Shown: one piece after another, positions 1 to 15,000 of the stretch
Layout: every line of letters begins with the position of its first letter
Numbering within the stretch: the stretch's first letter is position 1
NCBI GenBank assembly: GCA_963170055.1
Contig: CAUJGJ010000030.1
Coordinates: 702,501 to 735,000, forward strand
Reading direction: 5' to 3'
DNA from: Halisarca cf. caerulea
Lineage: Eukaryota; Porifera; Demospongiae; Chondrillida; Halisarcidae
Length of the DNA stretch: 32,500 nt
The notes under the pieces: generated by a model
What the model saw: the letters and a program-made list of their open reading frames with translations, nothing else
What the model was told of the DNA's origin: nothing
Databases searched by the model: none
Translations under genes and position numbers: made by a program

Positions 1-274
1 TCCCATATACACACACAATTAATATGCTCAGTTGGTCCAGAATACTGCTGAAATCATAAAATCTCAAGGCAGCCTATAGAATACGTATGCACCTATGAAT
101 ACCTTGTGCACAGACACACATGAAGCCTCTGTGTAAAATCAGTAGTACGTAATATGTACCTTCTGTTTTTTTTTGCATATCATATCATGTTTATGGTTTA
201 ACATGAGGAAAGGAATTTAGCACGGTTTGTGCATTGTGACATGTACATCGAACATGGGGCTTGGAAGAAATTCC
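1..274. other. AT-rich sequence, no gene seen
   Basis: No open frame with coding character, RNA gene or repeat boundary was recognised. The minus-strand open frame running in from 642 is mostly composed of transposon sequence further right. Confidence 0.4.
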
Positions 275-827
275 GGATTACGCAGTGACTCATAGCACAC
301 CAGGGTTCTATCTAGGATGAAAAGTTTGGGGGGTAGCTTTAGTATTACAGTGCATGCCTGCCATGCGAGACATGATCGTGTTTTGATGTATGTATTGTAT
401 CTGTGTAGTAGGGTTTCTATATGGATAATGATCATGTGGCCAGTAACAAATGTTAAATTACATATAATAATGGAAGGGGGCGGATAAGTATGTACATGGT
501 ATCTTAGAGGTCTATAAACACATGCAGTGCACTGATGTAAGGAGGTGCAGATACTGTGTGGTATTGTAGGGGTACATATATAACTAGGGGAGTCTGAGGG
601 TATGCTCCCCCCCAGGGCAAATTTGAGTTTTAGACCATTCAAGGTTAATATTGATACTCAAACAGGGCCTCCTCTATAGTAATTGGCACCACAGCTGGAA
701 ATTTTTGGTGGTGGAAGCTCCCCCCCCCCCCCCCTCACTGGAAGGAACCCTGCACACTGAAATGTCAGTGTATCTTCAAGGCTTGAAGATACACTGGCAT
801 AGTGTGCTATGAGCCACTGAGCAATCC
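275..827. repeat. Foldback (palindromic) element split by a transposon
   Basis: If the insert at 301-752 and one copy of its CACAC duplication are ignored, 275-300 plus 758-780 form the left arm and 782-827 the right arm of a hairpin with arms of about 47 bp. The innermost 15 bp (766-780 against 782-796) are perfectly complementary around a single G. The outer part matches at 22 of 26 positions (275-300 against the complement of 802-827). This looks like a small foldback MITE that received a second element. No coding capacity. Confidence 0.8.
301..752. mobile_element. CAGGG-terminated MITE, copy A1, with 5-bp target duplication
   Basis: A 452-bp non-coding element begins CAGGGTTCTATC and ends GGAACCCTG, giving an imperfect terminal inverted repeat. 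It is flanked by CACAC on both sides (296-300 and 753-757). A C homopolymer (719-734) lies near the right end. Its left half is repeated at 18317 onward, including a shared segment around TACATATATA and the G-rich GCATGCTCCCC motif. hAT-like termini are my inference; the transposase family is not visible. Confidence 0.85.
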
Positions 828-950
828 AAAATATCAAAATTTCTTTCAAGCCGCATGTCATACTGTATGTACACACGTACTATACGTACAGTATGTACGT
901 ACATGTCATATGTAGAAACTGTACTGAAAGATGTAATTGACCACCTAGCT

Positions 951-951
<1 letters not shown>

Positions 952-1038
<87 letters not shown>

Positions 1039-1070
1039 CATGTGTGTGTGTGTGTGTGTTTGTGTGTGTG
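952..1070. repeat. (GT)n microsatellite
   Basis: About 119 bp of nearly uninterrupted GT, with a single TATGCATG interruption around 1035-1042. It opens spurious reading frames (VCVCVC and HTHTHT peptides) on both strands. Confidence 0.98.
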
Positions 1071-2732
1071 AATGATCATTAGAATTCCCAATGACCGAAA
1101 CATCCCTACAGTATATATGTAGTAGACGGTGTAGCTAATGAACAAAACTTAACGGACCAGCTTTTCAGAATATACCATGGGCTACTGTCATACTGTGCAT
1201 CTACATAATATATACGTACATGCAAGCATGCAGGTGTTTTTAAGTATGGTGATATAGTGTATAGCTACTTATGCACATTGCTACTCTTCATTTGTTTGTG
1301 ATCTTAAGGCACTTCAATCATCCTTCAGATTATACACCTATTCCGTAAGCATAAACTAGGTTACGGTAGCAATAAAGCCATCATTAGTGAGGATTATGTA
1401 TGTTACTATGCATGCGTACGCAGTTCACAAATCTCCTAAGTTCCCTTATCTCTCCATAATGATATGAATGTGGGTGATGAGGTGTTACATCAGACAAGTG
1501 TCTCAACATGCCCAGCAACCTGCACCTGTAGGTATGCACCCCAGATGCATGTGACAGGGTTGACTCAATAGGAAAGGGCAGGGCAACTGCAACACCCCCA
1601 CACTGCCTAAAGTACAACAACATTTTGATGAGATTCTGACCGAGGTGTCCGTTATCAAAGCCAGCTTGGCTAGCACAGGCATGCATGGCTGTACACAGTG
1701 CTTGCTTCAGCCCAACTCAGACAGTACAACACAACTGAGCCTACAGTAGCTGGTATTGTAACTTTGTCCCTATAGTGTATGCTGTTCGAAACCACTTCAC
1801 AATTCATACTATTGCCTTTTAAAATACCAGATAAAGACAAATGCAAGTACCCCTAGACACTTAGCTAAGCAACTATATACAGATTTGGTCAGCCTAGTCC
1901 ATTCGCTGATAAGAGTAAGATTTGGCTTATCATATTTAAGACACCAGCAGGTTAATACTGCCCAAAAGGCTCACAGAAATGTCCACTGGTGCCCAAATGA
2001 CCACACACAGCATTCCGGTTGCATTCTTACAGTAGATTAGCCAGAAAGGAACAAACATAAGAGAGTGGCGGACAATAGATTGTCATCAGCCCGTACCCCA
2101 CTATGTATATGCATACACTGCATGTGTAGAGGCCCTCATGTCAAGTGCGACAATATAATATGGGATTTTTTGAAACATGTGATCTAGTATATAAACTAAG
2201 CTTTAAAGCCTGTTATTTACATCTACAGTATGTATACGCTTCCCAAATCACACTGGTTTTGGTCATGCATGGTTAACATGTAACATGCTTACATACGTGT
2301 GGTGATGTCCAGTGAGGTATATATATATATACTAAACTAGAATTGAATCATACATGATGGCCATTGTATGTTCACATGCATGGAAGGATGGGTAAATGTA
2401 CCTAATGCAGGAGACTGAAGCTCTGTAGTCCAACATTTCATACTTTCTGCACAACTAAACCACACTCTGTGATGTAGTTGTTGTTATACCAAAGTGTACA
2501 TACTAAGAGTTGCATAAAAATTACTACAGTATTGAAAATCCGAACAGCCTCAATCTGCTGTACATAACACTGTGTTTGTTGTTCACCAAAATTATCATAG
2601 AAACATCACTGCAACACATGGTCGAGAATACAATACTCATACAGGAACACACAAATGCGCATGTCTATTGTCACATACATACACATGCATATGTACCCAT
2701 GCAACTGCAAGTACACGTGGTTATGGTAAACA
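1071..2732. other. Intergenic, no supported gene
   Basis: Mostly AT-rich sequence with a short (TA)n run at 2318-2332. A 100-codon minus-strand open frame (1384-1686) covers a slightly GC-richer patch. It has no recognisable domain and no clear flanking splice sites, so it is not annotated as a gene. Confidence 0.5.
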
Positions 2733-2783
<51 letters not shown>

Positions 2784-2803
2784 TGTGTGCATGTGTGTGT
2801 GTG
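2733..2803. repeat. (GT)n microsatellite
   Basis: A run of GT dinucleotides with minor interruptions (ACGTGTGTGC) at its right end. Confidence 0.97.
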
Positions 2804-3059
2804 AGTCCAGTTGGTGTAAGTGGCTGGTTAGTAGTCTCTTATGAGAGCTTAAGCCTGTTGCCAGCAGGCAGTGTTTTTAAAGGGATGAAAGCTGTGACTC
2901 TCAGCAGCTTACAGGTGAAATCATACCTGTCAGCCTCAACTACTGGAAACATTAATATGACTTGGACATTTCTTTATCAGGCTCTTAGCTGCATAGCTGG
3001 GTGCTGGTCATTGGCTGGTGCTCTAGATGCTAGTAGCCTGGATATTATTGAGTTTAGGG

Positions 3060-3440
3060 TTGGGAACCACTGCTGCTGTGAGTTAGTAGTCTTGTGTGGC
3101 CTGGGCTGCTGTTTCAACTCCTTCATTCGGTGACTGTGGCTCGCCCATCAGCAGGTGGTGTCGTGGTTGCTGAGTGGGGGTACAGGGTGGCGGTCTGGGC
3201 TGTGTGGGACATGCTGGTGAGTTAGGTGGACACGCCTCCACTCTCTGGCAGCAGCCCAGCCCTCCCAATCTCATGGGGCTCGCAACCTCACAGATGGGCA
3301 ACCCTTGAATGCATGAGGGGGCAATCAGGGATGGTGGGGGTAGCTGGGTCCACATCCAGTGGGTCTCTCCCTCACTGATGTCTGGTGGCTCACCCCCATT
3401 GGGCCCTTTTGGGACTCTACAGTGGGGCCATAATAGCCAG
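3060..3440. other. GC-rich patch of unknown origin
   Basis: This block is visibly richer in G and C than its AT-rich surroundings and is free of the local GTAC repeats. A minus-strand frame stays open for 126 codons (3083-3463) and is proline- and cysteine-rich, but I recognise no domain. Decayed transposon, retrocopy or exon debris are all possible. Confidence 0.3.
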
Positions 3441-3474
3441 CACTGCAGGCTGTGATATTGCAAGTTACAAGTTA

Positions 3475-3477
<3 letters not shown>

Positions 3478-3536
<59 letters not shown>
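3478..3536. repeat. (GT)n microsatellite
   Basis: About 59 bp of GT repeats immediately after the GC-rich patch. Confidence 0.97.
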
Positions 3537-5401
3537 TGTGCTGGGATGGGCTGAATTCAGTTGAGCATATTTTCATCAATTCAGTGAATAGTCTTTCACA
3601 ATAGCTAGTAAAATATACAATACTGAGTGTTCAAAGCGTAGGCAACAGAGACAACTCGTAAACATTCAATACTGATATAACGTATGTGCAAGAATGGGGT
3701 GTGCCAGTGTGTGCATACATAATTTCTATAGGTCAAACAAGAAGACTTTAACCAGGACATCACGTGTGTTGTGGAGGATACAGACAGTACATCAGTGGTT
3801 TCATTTCTTTGTGGAAACATCCAGTAGTAACCCATCTGTCAGCTATAGATCCCTGGCAGCTCAAGAGGGCTTCTGTTACGTATACGTATCTGCACACACA
3901 AAGCATCCATTGTAAACACCATCTTCAACTCAAATAGACTAACTTAAGGGATGATAGTGAGATTAAGCAATGAGAGAGCTGGTCAGACTTTTACACTAAA
4001 GACTATTGTTTGCATGAAAAAAGCACAAAATGTAGACATATACACTCATTAGAGTCAATATATAGTAGATTATAGAAGCACAAAACAGTACACACACGAG
4101 AAAATTGGAAAATATGAAATACATTTTAAACACTTTTGCACAGAATGCAAAAGATCCTTCACTATTCAACATACACAGTCCAAAATGGCTGCGCATTAAA
4201 ACATCTAAGGATCTGATAAATTCACATGATTCAAACAGTAGTACTGCATGTGGGCTGTATGGCTCTATAGTATGGCAATGCTTGGCAAACACAAATTATT
4301 AGAGAATAAACTGCAGTACCCCCTTTCCATGAAGGCGAATCACACACAAGGGAGGGAGTATAATGCTAATGAAGCCCGGTGTAACCCGCCTCCTCACTGC
4401 ATGAATGGCATGATAATGATCACTCTGCCCTCGCTTGTGTTAGTGTTCGAAGGCGAAATGATTGCTAGTGCCATGCAACTCATAGGTTGGTTATAACCTA
4501 TACTTCCGAGTCTAAGTCTGCAGTTGTATTTGGTTAACCAGCGACATCTGTTCCCATACAGTACGTGCTGGATAAGCAGGTGCTGGGTAAATGGGTCAAT
4601 TCCTTATACAATCCATTAATAACAGATTGTTGGATAAATGAGCTAGGTTCCCAGATAAACCAGTGATATAGGAACCAGATGTGATTGTACATACGTAAAA
4701 TATGCATATTCCACACATACAAACGTACATATAATCATTATTATAGCAAATACACATAAATTCTGCATGATCTACATGTGATGGTAATCACTAACAGGCT
4801 CACAACCAGTACAGTGAAACTTGCATAGTACGTACCTCAGGAGGGACACAAAATCAGTACGTATATAGTATTAGGGTTGGCTTGTGTACATGAGGTATAT
4901 ACAGGGACAGAATGAGATACAATGCATTCACCAGATACGTACTTATTAAGCAAGTTTCCCTGCATCTGGTACTTAGCTCATGAGCATCAGAGCATTAACC
5001 TACACCTGTATTCCATGCATACTGTATGCATACCTTCTCACCATATATACTGCTATGGCTGTATTTAGAGATGTTCGGAGGGTCTATTACATGTGGTCAC
5101 TGCATCTGATTTGGCAATTTGAAATTTTATGGAACTTCCTGAATACACACTATATGGAGGTAGTTTACTGCAATCGGCATTGGGACAGTGTAAACTAATG
5201 CATACATGGAACTTCCTGTTATTTCAAATAATTTGTACAAGGATATTGTGTGGTTAATGTAGGAAATTGATGGCAATATCGTGGAACTTGCTATTTCTAA
5301 CAGCAATTTGACACAGTCAGAGTACCAGTGTTGGAAGATTCACTGGAAACCATCACAGACTTACAGTTATATACGTATACTCACACGCACACACATGCAC
5401 A
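3537..5401. other. Intergenic, no supported gene
   Basis: AT-rich DNA with scattered short open frames (the longest are 98 codons on the minus strand at 3996-4292 and 82 codons on the plus strand at 4248-4496). None shows a domain or a consistent exon structure. Confidence 0.5.
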
Positions 5402-6794
<1,393 letters not shown>

Positions 6795-6801
6795 CTAACC
6801 C

Positions 6802-6808
6802 TATAAAA
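6802..6808 (+). promoter_or_regulatory. TATA box of the SDR gene
   Basis: TATAAAA lies 103 bp upstream of the ATG at 6911. A start about 30 bp downstream (near 6833) would give a 5' leader of about 80 nt with no upstream ATG, which supports both the promoter and the chosen start codon. Confidence 0.75.
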
Positions 6809-6886
6809 GGTGCAAGTCTCTGCTGCAGGCATTCTGAACCAGTCACTCTGAAAGACATACGTACCTGTGGGCAAACTACTTCGTGA

Positions 6887-8715
<1,829 letters not shown>

Positions 8716-8877
8716 ATAGTTTTGTTCGTTTTACTTCATTTTTAAACCTAAATGTCATTGTCATCTGTATATTTAAGTATTTTAACAGCAATGATCGACT
8801 AAAGATAACCTCGGATTTTGCTTTGAAGTCTTTTGACTCACTTGTACATGTGTTTTCATTTCTGTCATTGTTCAGCG

Positions 8878-8883
8878 AATAAA
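8878..8883 (+). terminator. Poly(A) signal of the SDR gene
   Basis: AATAAA lies 163 bp after the stop codon, followed by a GT-containing stretch (GGTGCAGTAG, GAATGTGTAG). This gives a 3' UTR of about 180 nt ending roughly 150 bp before the next start codon. Confidence 0.65.
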
Positions 8884-8889
8884 ATGGTG

Positions 8890-9050
8890 CAGTAGTTACG
8901 AATGTGTAGATTATCGAGTAATAACAATCCATTATGCAAGGAAAGTCCAGTCTCTACTAGGTAGGCGTACGTGTAGGCTAGATATCAGAATTCGATGTCC
9001 TGCTGTGATCAGACTCAAAGGAGTGGTTGCTATGGATTTCCCGCCAAAAA
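8890..9050 (+). promoter_or_regulatory. Short intergenic region and leader before TBC1D31
   Basis: Only about 160 bp separate the upstream poly(A) signal from the ATG at 9051. No TATA box is seen. ATG triplets at 8995 and 9032 lie out of frame with the main start, so transcription either begins close to the start codon or the leader carries upstream reading frames. Promoter elements are inferred from position only. Confidence 0.4.
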
Positions 9051-9064
9051 ATGGAGACTCTTGA
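9032..9064 (+). promoter_or_regulatory. Possible 10-codon upstream ORF overlapping the TBC1D31 start
   Basis: ATG at 9032 opens a frame that ends with TGA at 9062-9064, overlapping the main ATG at 9051 in another frame. If it lies in the mRNA leader it would reduce initiation at the main start. The transcription start is unknown. Confidence 0.35.
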
Positions 9065-12000
9065 CTTGTTTGGACGAAGCGAAGGTACCATTTGGATACA
9101 CAGTGCGATCTTACAGCAAAATGGATTACTTATTAGAGCATGCAATACAGATAAAGGTACCACTGTATCGGGAAGACGGCTTTCCTTCACAAAGGTTGCA
9201 TTTTGTGCCGCTGAAGATGTGTTTTACACAGCAGACTATCTAGGGAATGTATATCGTTTTGACTTGGAGAAGAATAGGTACGCATGTAATAATGCATAGT
9301 AAAATAATGAAAGTCTTGCTACATTACTGTGCTATCAAATCAGCACCTGTTTCATACACACCAGCCTTCTTTATCTTACAATAGTTCTGTCCTAGGAAAT
9401 TGTGAATGGCCAAGTGCTCATTACTTTCACTTCCTAAAGCCATCCAACGGAAAATGACACTTCCCATTGTTTGTACAGTTATATCTTCTCATGTGGATGA
9501 TATGCAGTGTGAGCATGTTGTCTTGTCTCCAGCACATGACCAATCTTCAGAACTCTGATAGGAGGAAACCTTTTTCTCTGCCTTTTGCTTCCCTGTAGTG
9601 AACTAAGTGATCTCATGCACACTTGCACCTGACCTTCATTGTGTTCCTTGGGAAGGTACTTCAGTTATGTACGTACTTACCCACCTACCTAAGGTCACGA
9701 TTGGATGCATATTGTGTGACTGTTGAAGCACTCAGTCCTTAGTCTAAGGAAGTGCACTTACGTACATATGTATATGAATATTGACATAATATGCACATGT
9801 ACATACGTATGTACGTGTGTACATGTACGTACGTATGTGTGTACATTTTCTTATGCTGGACACATGTCAGTGTTAATGCGTTGCTTGATGTCTATTTATC
9901 TGGACAAATTATGCACGTCAATTGTTGGCAAATAATTGCAACGTTTTGCCCTCTTGGGCTTCTTCAGACAATGCTTACCAAACTATAAAAAACAAAACTT
10001 GATAGGTGTGTATTGATAGTTGGCTATCACTACACACCTATCAAGTTTTGTTGTTATAGTTTTGTAAGCATTGCCTGAGGAAGCCCAAGAGGGCGAAACG
10101 TTGCAATGATTTTGCCAACAAATTTGTCTACATAAATAGACATCAATCTATTACTGCTCAGCATGTCAACTAATGTCTATCAACACATGTCAGTGCGTTC
10201 ATACATCACAGTACATAGTTTTAGTGTAGGCTTGATGATGTGCATACATATACATATATGCAGATGTACACATACGTACGTATATGCATATGTATTCTAC
10301 TTATGGGAATTTCTGCATGTCCTTTTGTGTAAAGGGGGGATGTTGTGTTGTTGCCTGACCACCTTCAATTGAAGTAGTGTAGATATGTATGTATGTACGC
10401 AGTGTTAGAAATTTAGGAGCAAATGGTAGAGGGACAAATGTCCTAGCATTTTCATTTGGGTCAGACAATTTCAGCTTTGCTCGGACATATTTTTGGGGGT
10501 ACAAATGACTTGGTAGCATTACCATGTACATATCAAACGAGTATTTAGGTAGTGCTTAGCCAAATGTCCGACCCAAAACTTTTTGGGTCGTACAAAATGC
10601 CAAAATGGTCAGAAAATGTCTGAATGCTAACCATTATTTCTAACACTGTGTACGTAGCAGGAAGTATCCTCATGGTACACACGTTAGTGATTGAGCTGTT
10701 TCTTGACACACTTTCTATTCATGTGCATGCTTGCATGGATGAATTATGAGAATGTGTATTTAGGAATAAAACTAATCATGGAAACAAGGACTTGTAAATG
10801 ACCTTCTGTTTTTATGCAAGCATGCTAAACCATGTATGTATTCATGTAGTCTTTTTGAAAACACTTCACTACATGTACATACGTATGTACATACCGTATA
10901 CGCTCAAATTTTCGCGGGATGAAACTTTCGCAGGTCACCAATCTTCAGTATTTTCACAGTTTTTATTTTCACGGATCCCCCTTTAAGTCTTCCTTCATTT
11001 AGCCTTTTACTGACCTGAACTTCATTTGTTTGTGGATGAAAGTTATTAGAGAAATGAGTGAAGGTGCTGCAGTGCTTCTCCACGACTCCTGTCCTTTTGA
11101 CAGCCATCTTGGTCACTGCACAAGAGCTCAACCTAAATTTTTGCGGGCTTAAAATATTCGTGCATGGATTCCAATCCGCGAAAACCGCAAAAGTTTAGAC
11201 CCATGAAAATTTGAGCGCATACAGTATTCCTTCGAATGTCACTTCATATTCTGCAGTTTTTTTGTTGTATGAATCAATTCTCATGTGTGGTGATTTCCTG
11301 TATTGCTTGGTCCTGTCCTGTGTGCTATTTACACGTACGTACCTCCTAGTATTTTCCCCCAAAGTCCTTCATGATTACGTTGTACATTTTAAAATTGAAC
11401 TTATCTCCTAGTTGTATATTTCTATGTATGACGTACTTACGTATGTACATACGTATATACGTATGTACATATGTACATATGTATGTACGTATGTACACAT
11501 GCGGACTTACGTACGTATATTGGTGTACTGATATTATTTTAGGTACCAATTATGCCTGAAGACCAGCCAAGCACACTCTGTATTGGCAGTGAACATTGCA
11601 AGACCAACAGAGTTGCTTGTGGGATGCCCGGACTATCAGCTGATATGCCTTGACACTGGTACGTATGTACATACTGTATGCACTTACATACGTACGTACA
11701 TATGCATGTATGTATGTACATACGGACGTATGTACAGTGTGTGTTAAACATCTTCTAATTTTTGTGGGTTGAAACTTGTGCAGATCTTTGATTTTAGCCA
11801 TTTTTTGCAGTTTTGTATTCGAAGACAACCATGTTCTTTCATGGTACAAAAGCCCGGTCTTAATTTTCAGTCTGGTTAGCAGTCTTCTACAGTATAATGA
11901 AATACAATGTACGATATCCGTGGTTGGCCATATGTACGTATGTATATACGTACATACGTATACGTACGTACAGCATGTCCCTAGTGGAGTGAATAATATG

Positions 12001-15000
12001 GCTTTCCAACTCCTGACTGTGTAAGGCCTCCTGGTATGATTGCTATTTGCATGTGGTGGCAATCCACGATGCCTACACCCATTTCAACAGGATGTGGCTC
12101 CGCATTGCAGAATCATAACACAGTATGGTGTAATGGATAGCCCAGATTTGTCCGGACATGATCGATACCTCCTGCCTGAGTGGATGCCACCTTTATTGTT
12201 TTATGTTGCGTAGGTATGTACGTACACGTGTGCTTTGCTATGTGCAGTGAAACCTCTGTAATCTGCCACAATTGGAAATGTCTGTTTATGGTGAATTCAC
12301 AGGGTTGGCAGATTAACAAGGTTTGTACTCAGTACATGCATTGTAATTCATTTTTCATAAACTAGTGTGAATTAGCAGGGTAGATGGACCATGGAGGGAC
12401 GGATTAGCAGGGTTGGTGGATCATAGAGGGGTGGATTAGAGGGGTTGGTGGAGCATGGAGGGGTGGATTAGAGGGGTTGATGGAGCATGGAGGGGTGGAT
12501 TAGAGGGGTTGGTGGAGCATGGAGGGGTGGATTAGAGGGGTTGGTGGAGCATGGAGGGGTGGATTAGAGGGGTTGGTGGAGCATGGAGGGGTGGATTAGA
12601 GGGGTTGGTGGATGGTAGAGGAGCGGATTAGAGGGGCTAGACCAGTATTAGAAGGAGTAAATGTATTATGATATTTTTAAAGGATATGAAATTTTATTTT
12701 TGATGTTTTCAAAATCCGTTGAAACTATTGAGTGTGGAAGCACTGACTATGGGTGAAAAGGAGCATATCTGGCCATTGTTTGTGAATGATCTTAATCTGT
12801 GTTACAAAGATTCATTTGGATAGTGTTCACAGTTTCAGCACTCAGTATACCGTGATCATAGTAATACCATGATAGAACGAGGGGATACATACTGAAACTA
12901 ATAATTTGTGATACCGCACAGCTCTACGTGCACATACTTTATAGGGTATACATACGTATATATGGATGTACGTACTAGTACTACTGTATGTGTTATAGTA
13001 TTGATGATGGCATTAAATGTTGTCATTAATCAACACTGTGGTATGATTGTATATAGATTAAGGGGAATATCACTGGTGATGTGTTACAGCTTACATCATA
13101 CGTTCAGTGTCTTGTAAGGAGAAGGGGGACGCAGAGTCTGGGAAGGGAACGTAATGATATTGTTCCTTTTCCATATGAGGTGCTAGTGGCTTCTCCCTAT
13201 GCCTTTTATGTACACCCATCATTGCATAGCCCATGAAAAAGAAGTTGCTTACATTCCGTGTCCATGAGAACATCTGCCTGTACTGCAGTGTGAGGATTCT
13301 TTCTGTCATCTTCATACGTAGGTGAATATGAATATGTGTACTCTTCTTATCAAGGTTTTCCAGAGAGGATTCATTTGTCTTCATGCAAAAGTTGCCCCCA
13401 CCCCAAATATTTATGTATGAACTATACGTACGTACGTATGTATGTACGTACATACGTATGATATTAATATTCATTCGCAACATGGGTACCTGGTGATGGA
13501 TCATTGATCCCCTCTCACCCAATCATCTTTTGCTGAAGGAATCCCTACAGTAACCATGCATACAGATGACGGTGCTGTATATGCATGTAATGCTTTAATA
13601 TGGATGTACGTATTTCTAACAGATATGGTTGACTCTGCTCAGTGACTGTTCCTAGAAGTCCTACCAAGCTGACTTGCTCTCTCAGCTACCTCAGTAACCA
13701 TGTACATTAGTAGTTCCCTTATGTGGTTCAGTTAGGCTATGAAGCATCAGGCTACCAATTGAAAGGAAGCAAACTTGTTTACTCTATAGCACTCTTCACA
13801 AGGGATTGATCTTACATACCATCTCTATTGCACAGGTACTTAGAAAGGAAGCACATACTGTAGTTACGTACGCACATACGTAATATGTACATACGTACGT
13901 ACATGGGATCATTTCACTCCTATTTGAGGTATACTCTCTGAAATGAGTTAATTATTGTGTCTTCTATAAGTATCAATAAGCAAGGAATCAAGGTATGTGC
14001 GTACATACGTATGTATGCACAGGAGTTCACTAGTCAAACATGCATATGTATAATATACGTACTTGCCAGGTGTTTGGACAGATTGCTGCTATCTTGATCT
14101 GTGGAATCACTGATTTGTATTTGTTAAGGACTTCATTAGGGCTTTTTTGAAAGGGAGGGCAAACAGCATTCTCATGGAAAATAAGGGAGGCAAAGCATTG
14201 TGTACATGTGTGTAAACGCATTGTCCAGCTATTCCTCCCCTGAAGATGCCAGTCATACATATGTACGTACTTGTGACTAGTGAACTATCCACATGGTGGC
14301 TTCCTTGCTAAGATCACACATGGCCAATTTTCTATTTTCGTATCTGGAATGAGTTTCATCCAAGGGTACGTGTATATGCATAGGTACATGTGTACCAGTA
14401 TTTTCTGGCAAAATTTGCATCAGTAAACTATATGGGAGGAGGTAAACTTGGTGGTCAATAGGTACGTATGTATGTACGTACATACGTGCGTACATAAAAG
14501 GTTTGGGGTGGGGTGTGGGTGGGGTGCATGCTCCCTCCTTTAAATGCACCTGGTATAGCCTTCCTTTAAGTGTTACTGCATGTGACTTGATCAAGTTTCC
14601 CAGTTCTACCTGCATACATATTATACCCAGGGCAATGACTCCTAGAGGCATGCAACCCTAGAGGCACACAACCCTAGATACACACAGCCCTAGATGCACA
14701 CAACCTTAGAGGCACACAACTTTAGAGGCACACAACCCTAGATGCACACAACCCTAGAGGCACACAACCCTAGAGACACACAGCCCTAGAGGCACACAGC
14801 CCTAGAGGCACACAACCCTAGAGGCACACAGCCCTAGAGACACACAGCCCTAGATGCACACAACCCTAAAGGTACACAGCCCTAGAGGTACACAGCCCTA
14901 GAGGTACACAGCCCTAGAGGCACAAAATCCTAGAGGCACACAACCCTAGAGGCACACAACCCTAGCGTTACACAACCCTTGAGGTAAACAGCCCTAGAGG

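Noticed and set aside
217..642. 141-codon minus-strand open frame
   Set aside because: Most of it lies in the A1 transposon and crosses its left boundary; no domain.
1384..1686. 100-codon minus-strand open frame as a gene
   Set aside because: No domain, no clear splice borders and no neighbouring exons in phase. Left as unassigned.
8995..9243. Alternative TBC1D31 start at ATG 8995
   Set aside because: That frame does not encode the WD40 sequence. The frame from ATG 9051 matches the family N-terminus and has a better initiation context.
13091..13522. 143-codon minus-strand open frame in intron 2
   Set aside because: Contains translated GTAC repeat and no domain; no support for an antisense gene.
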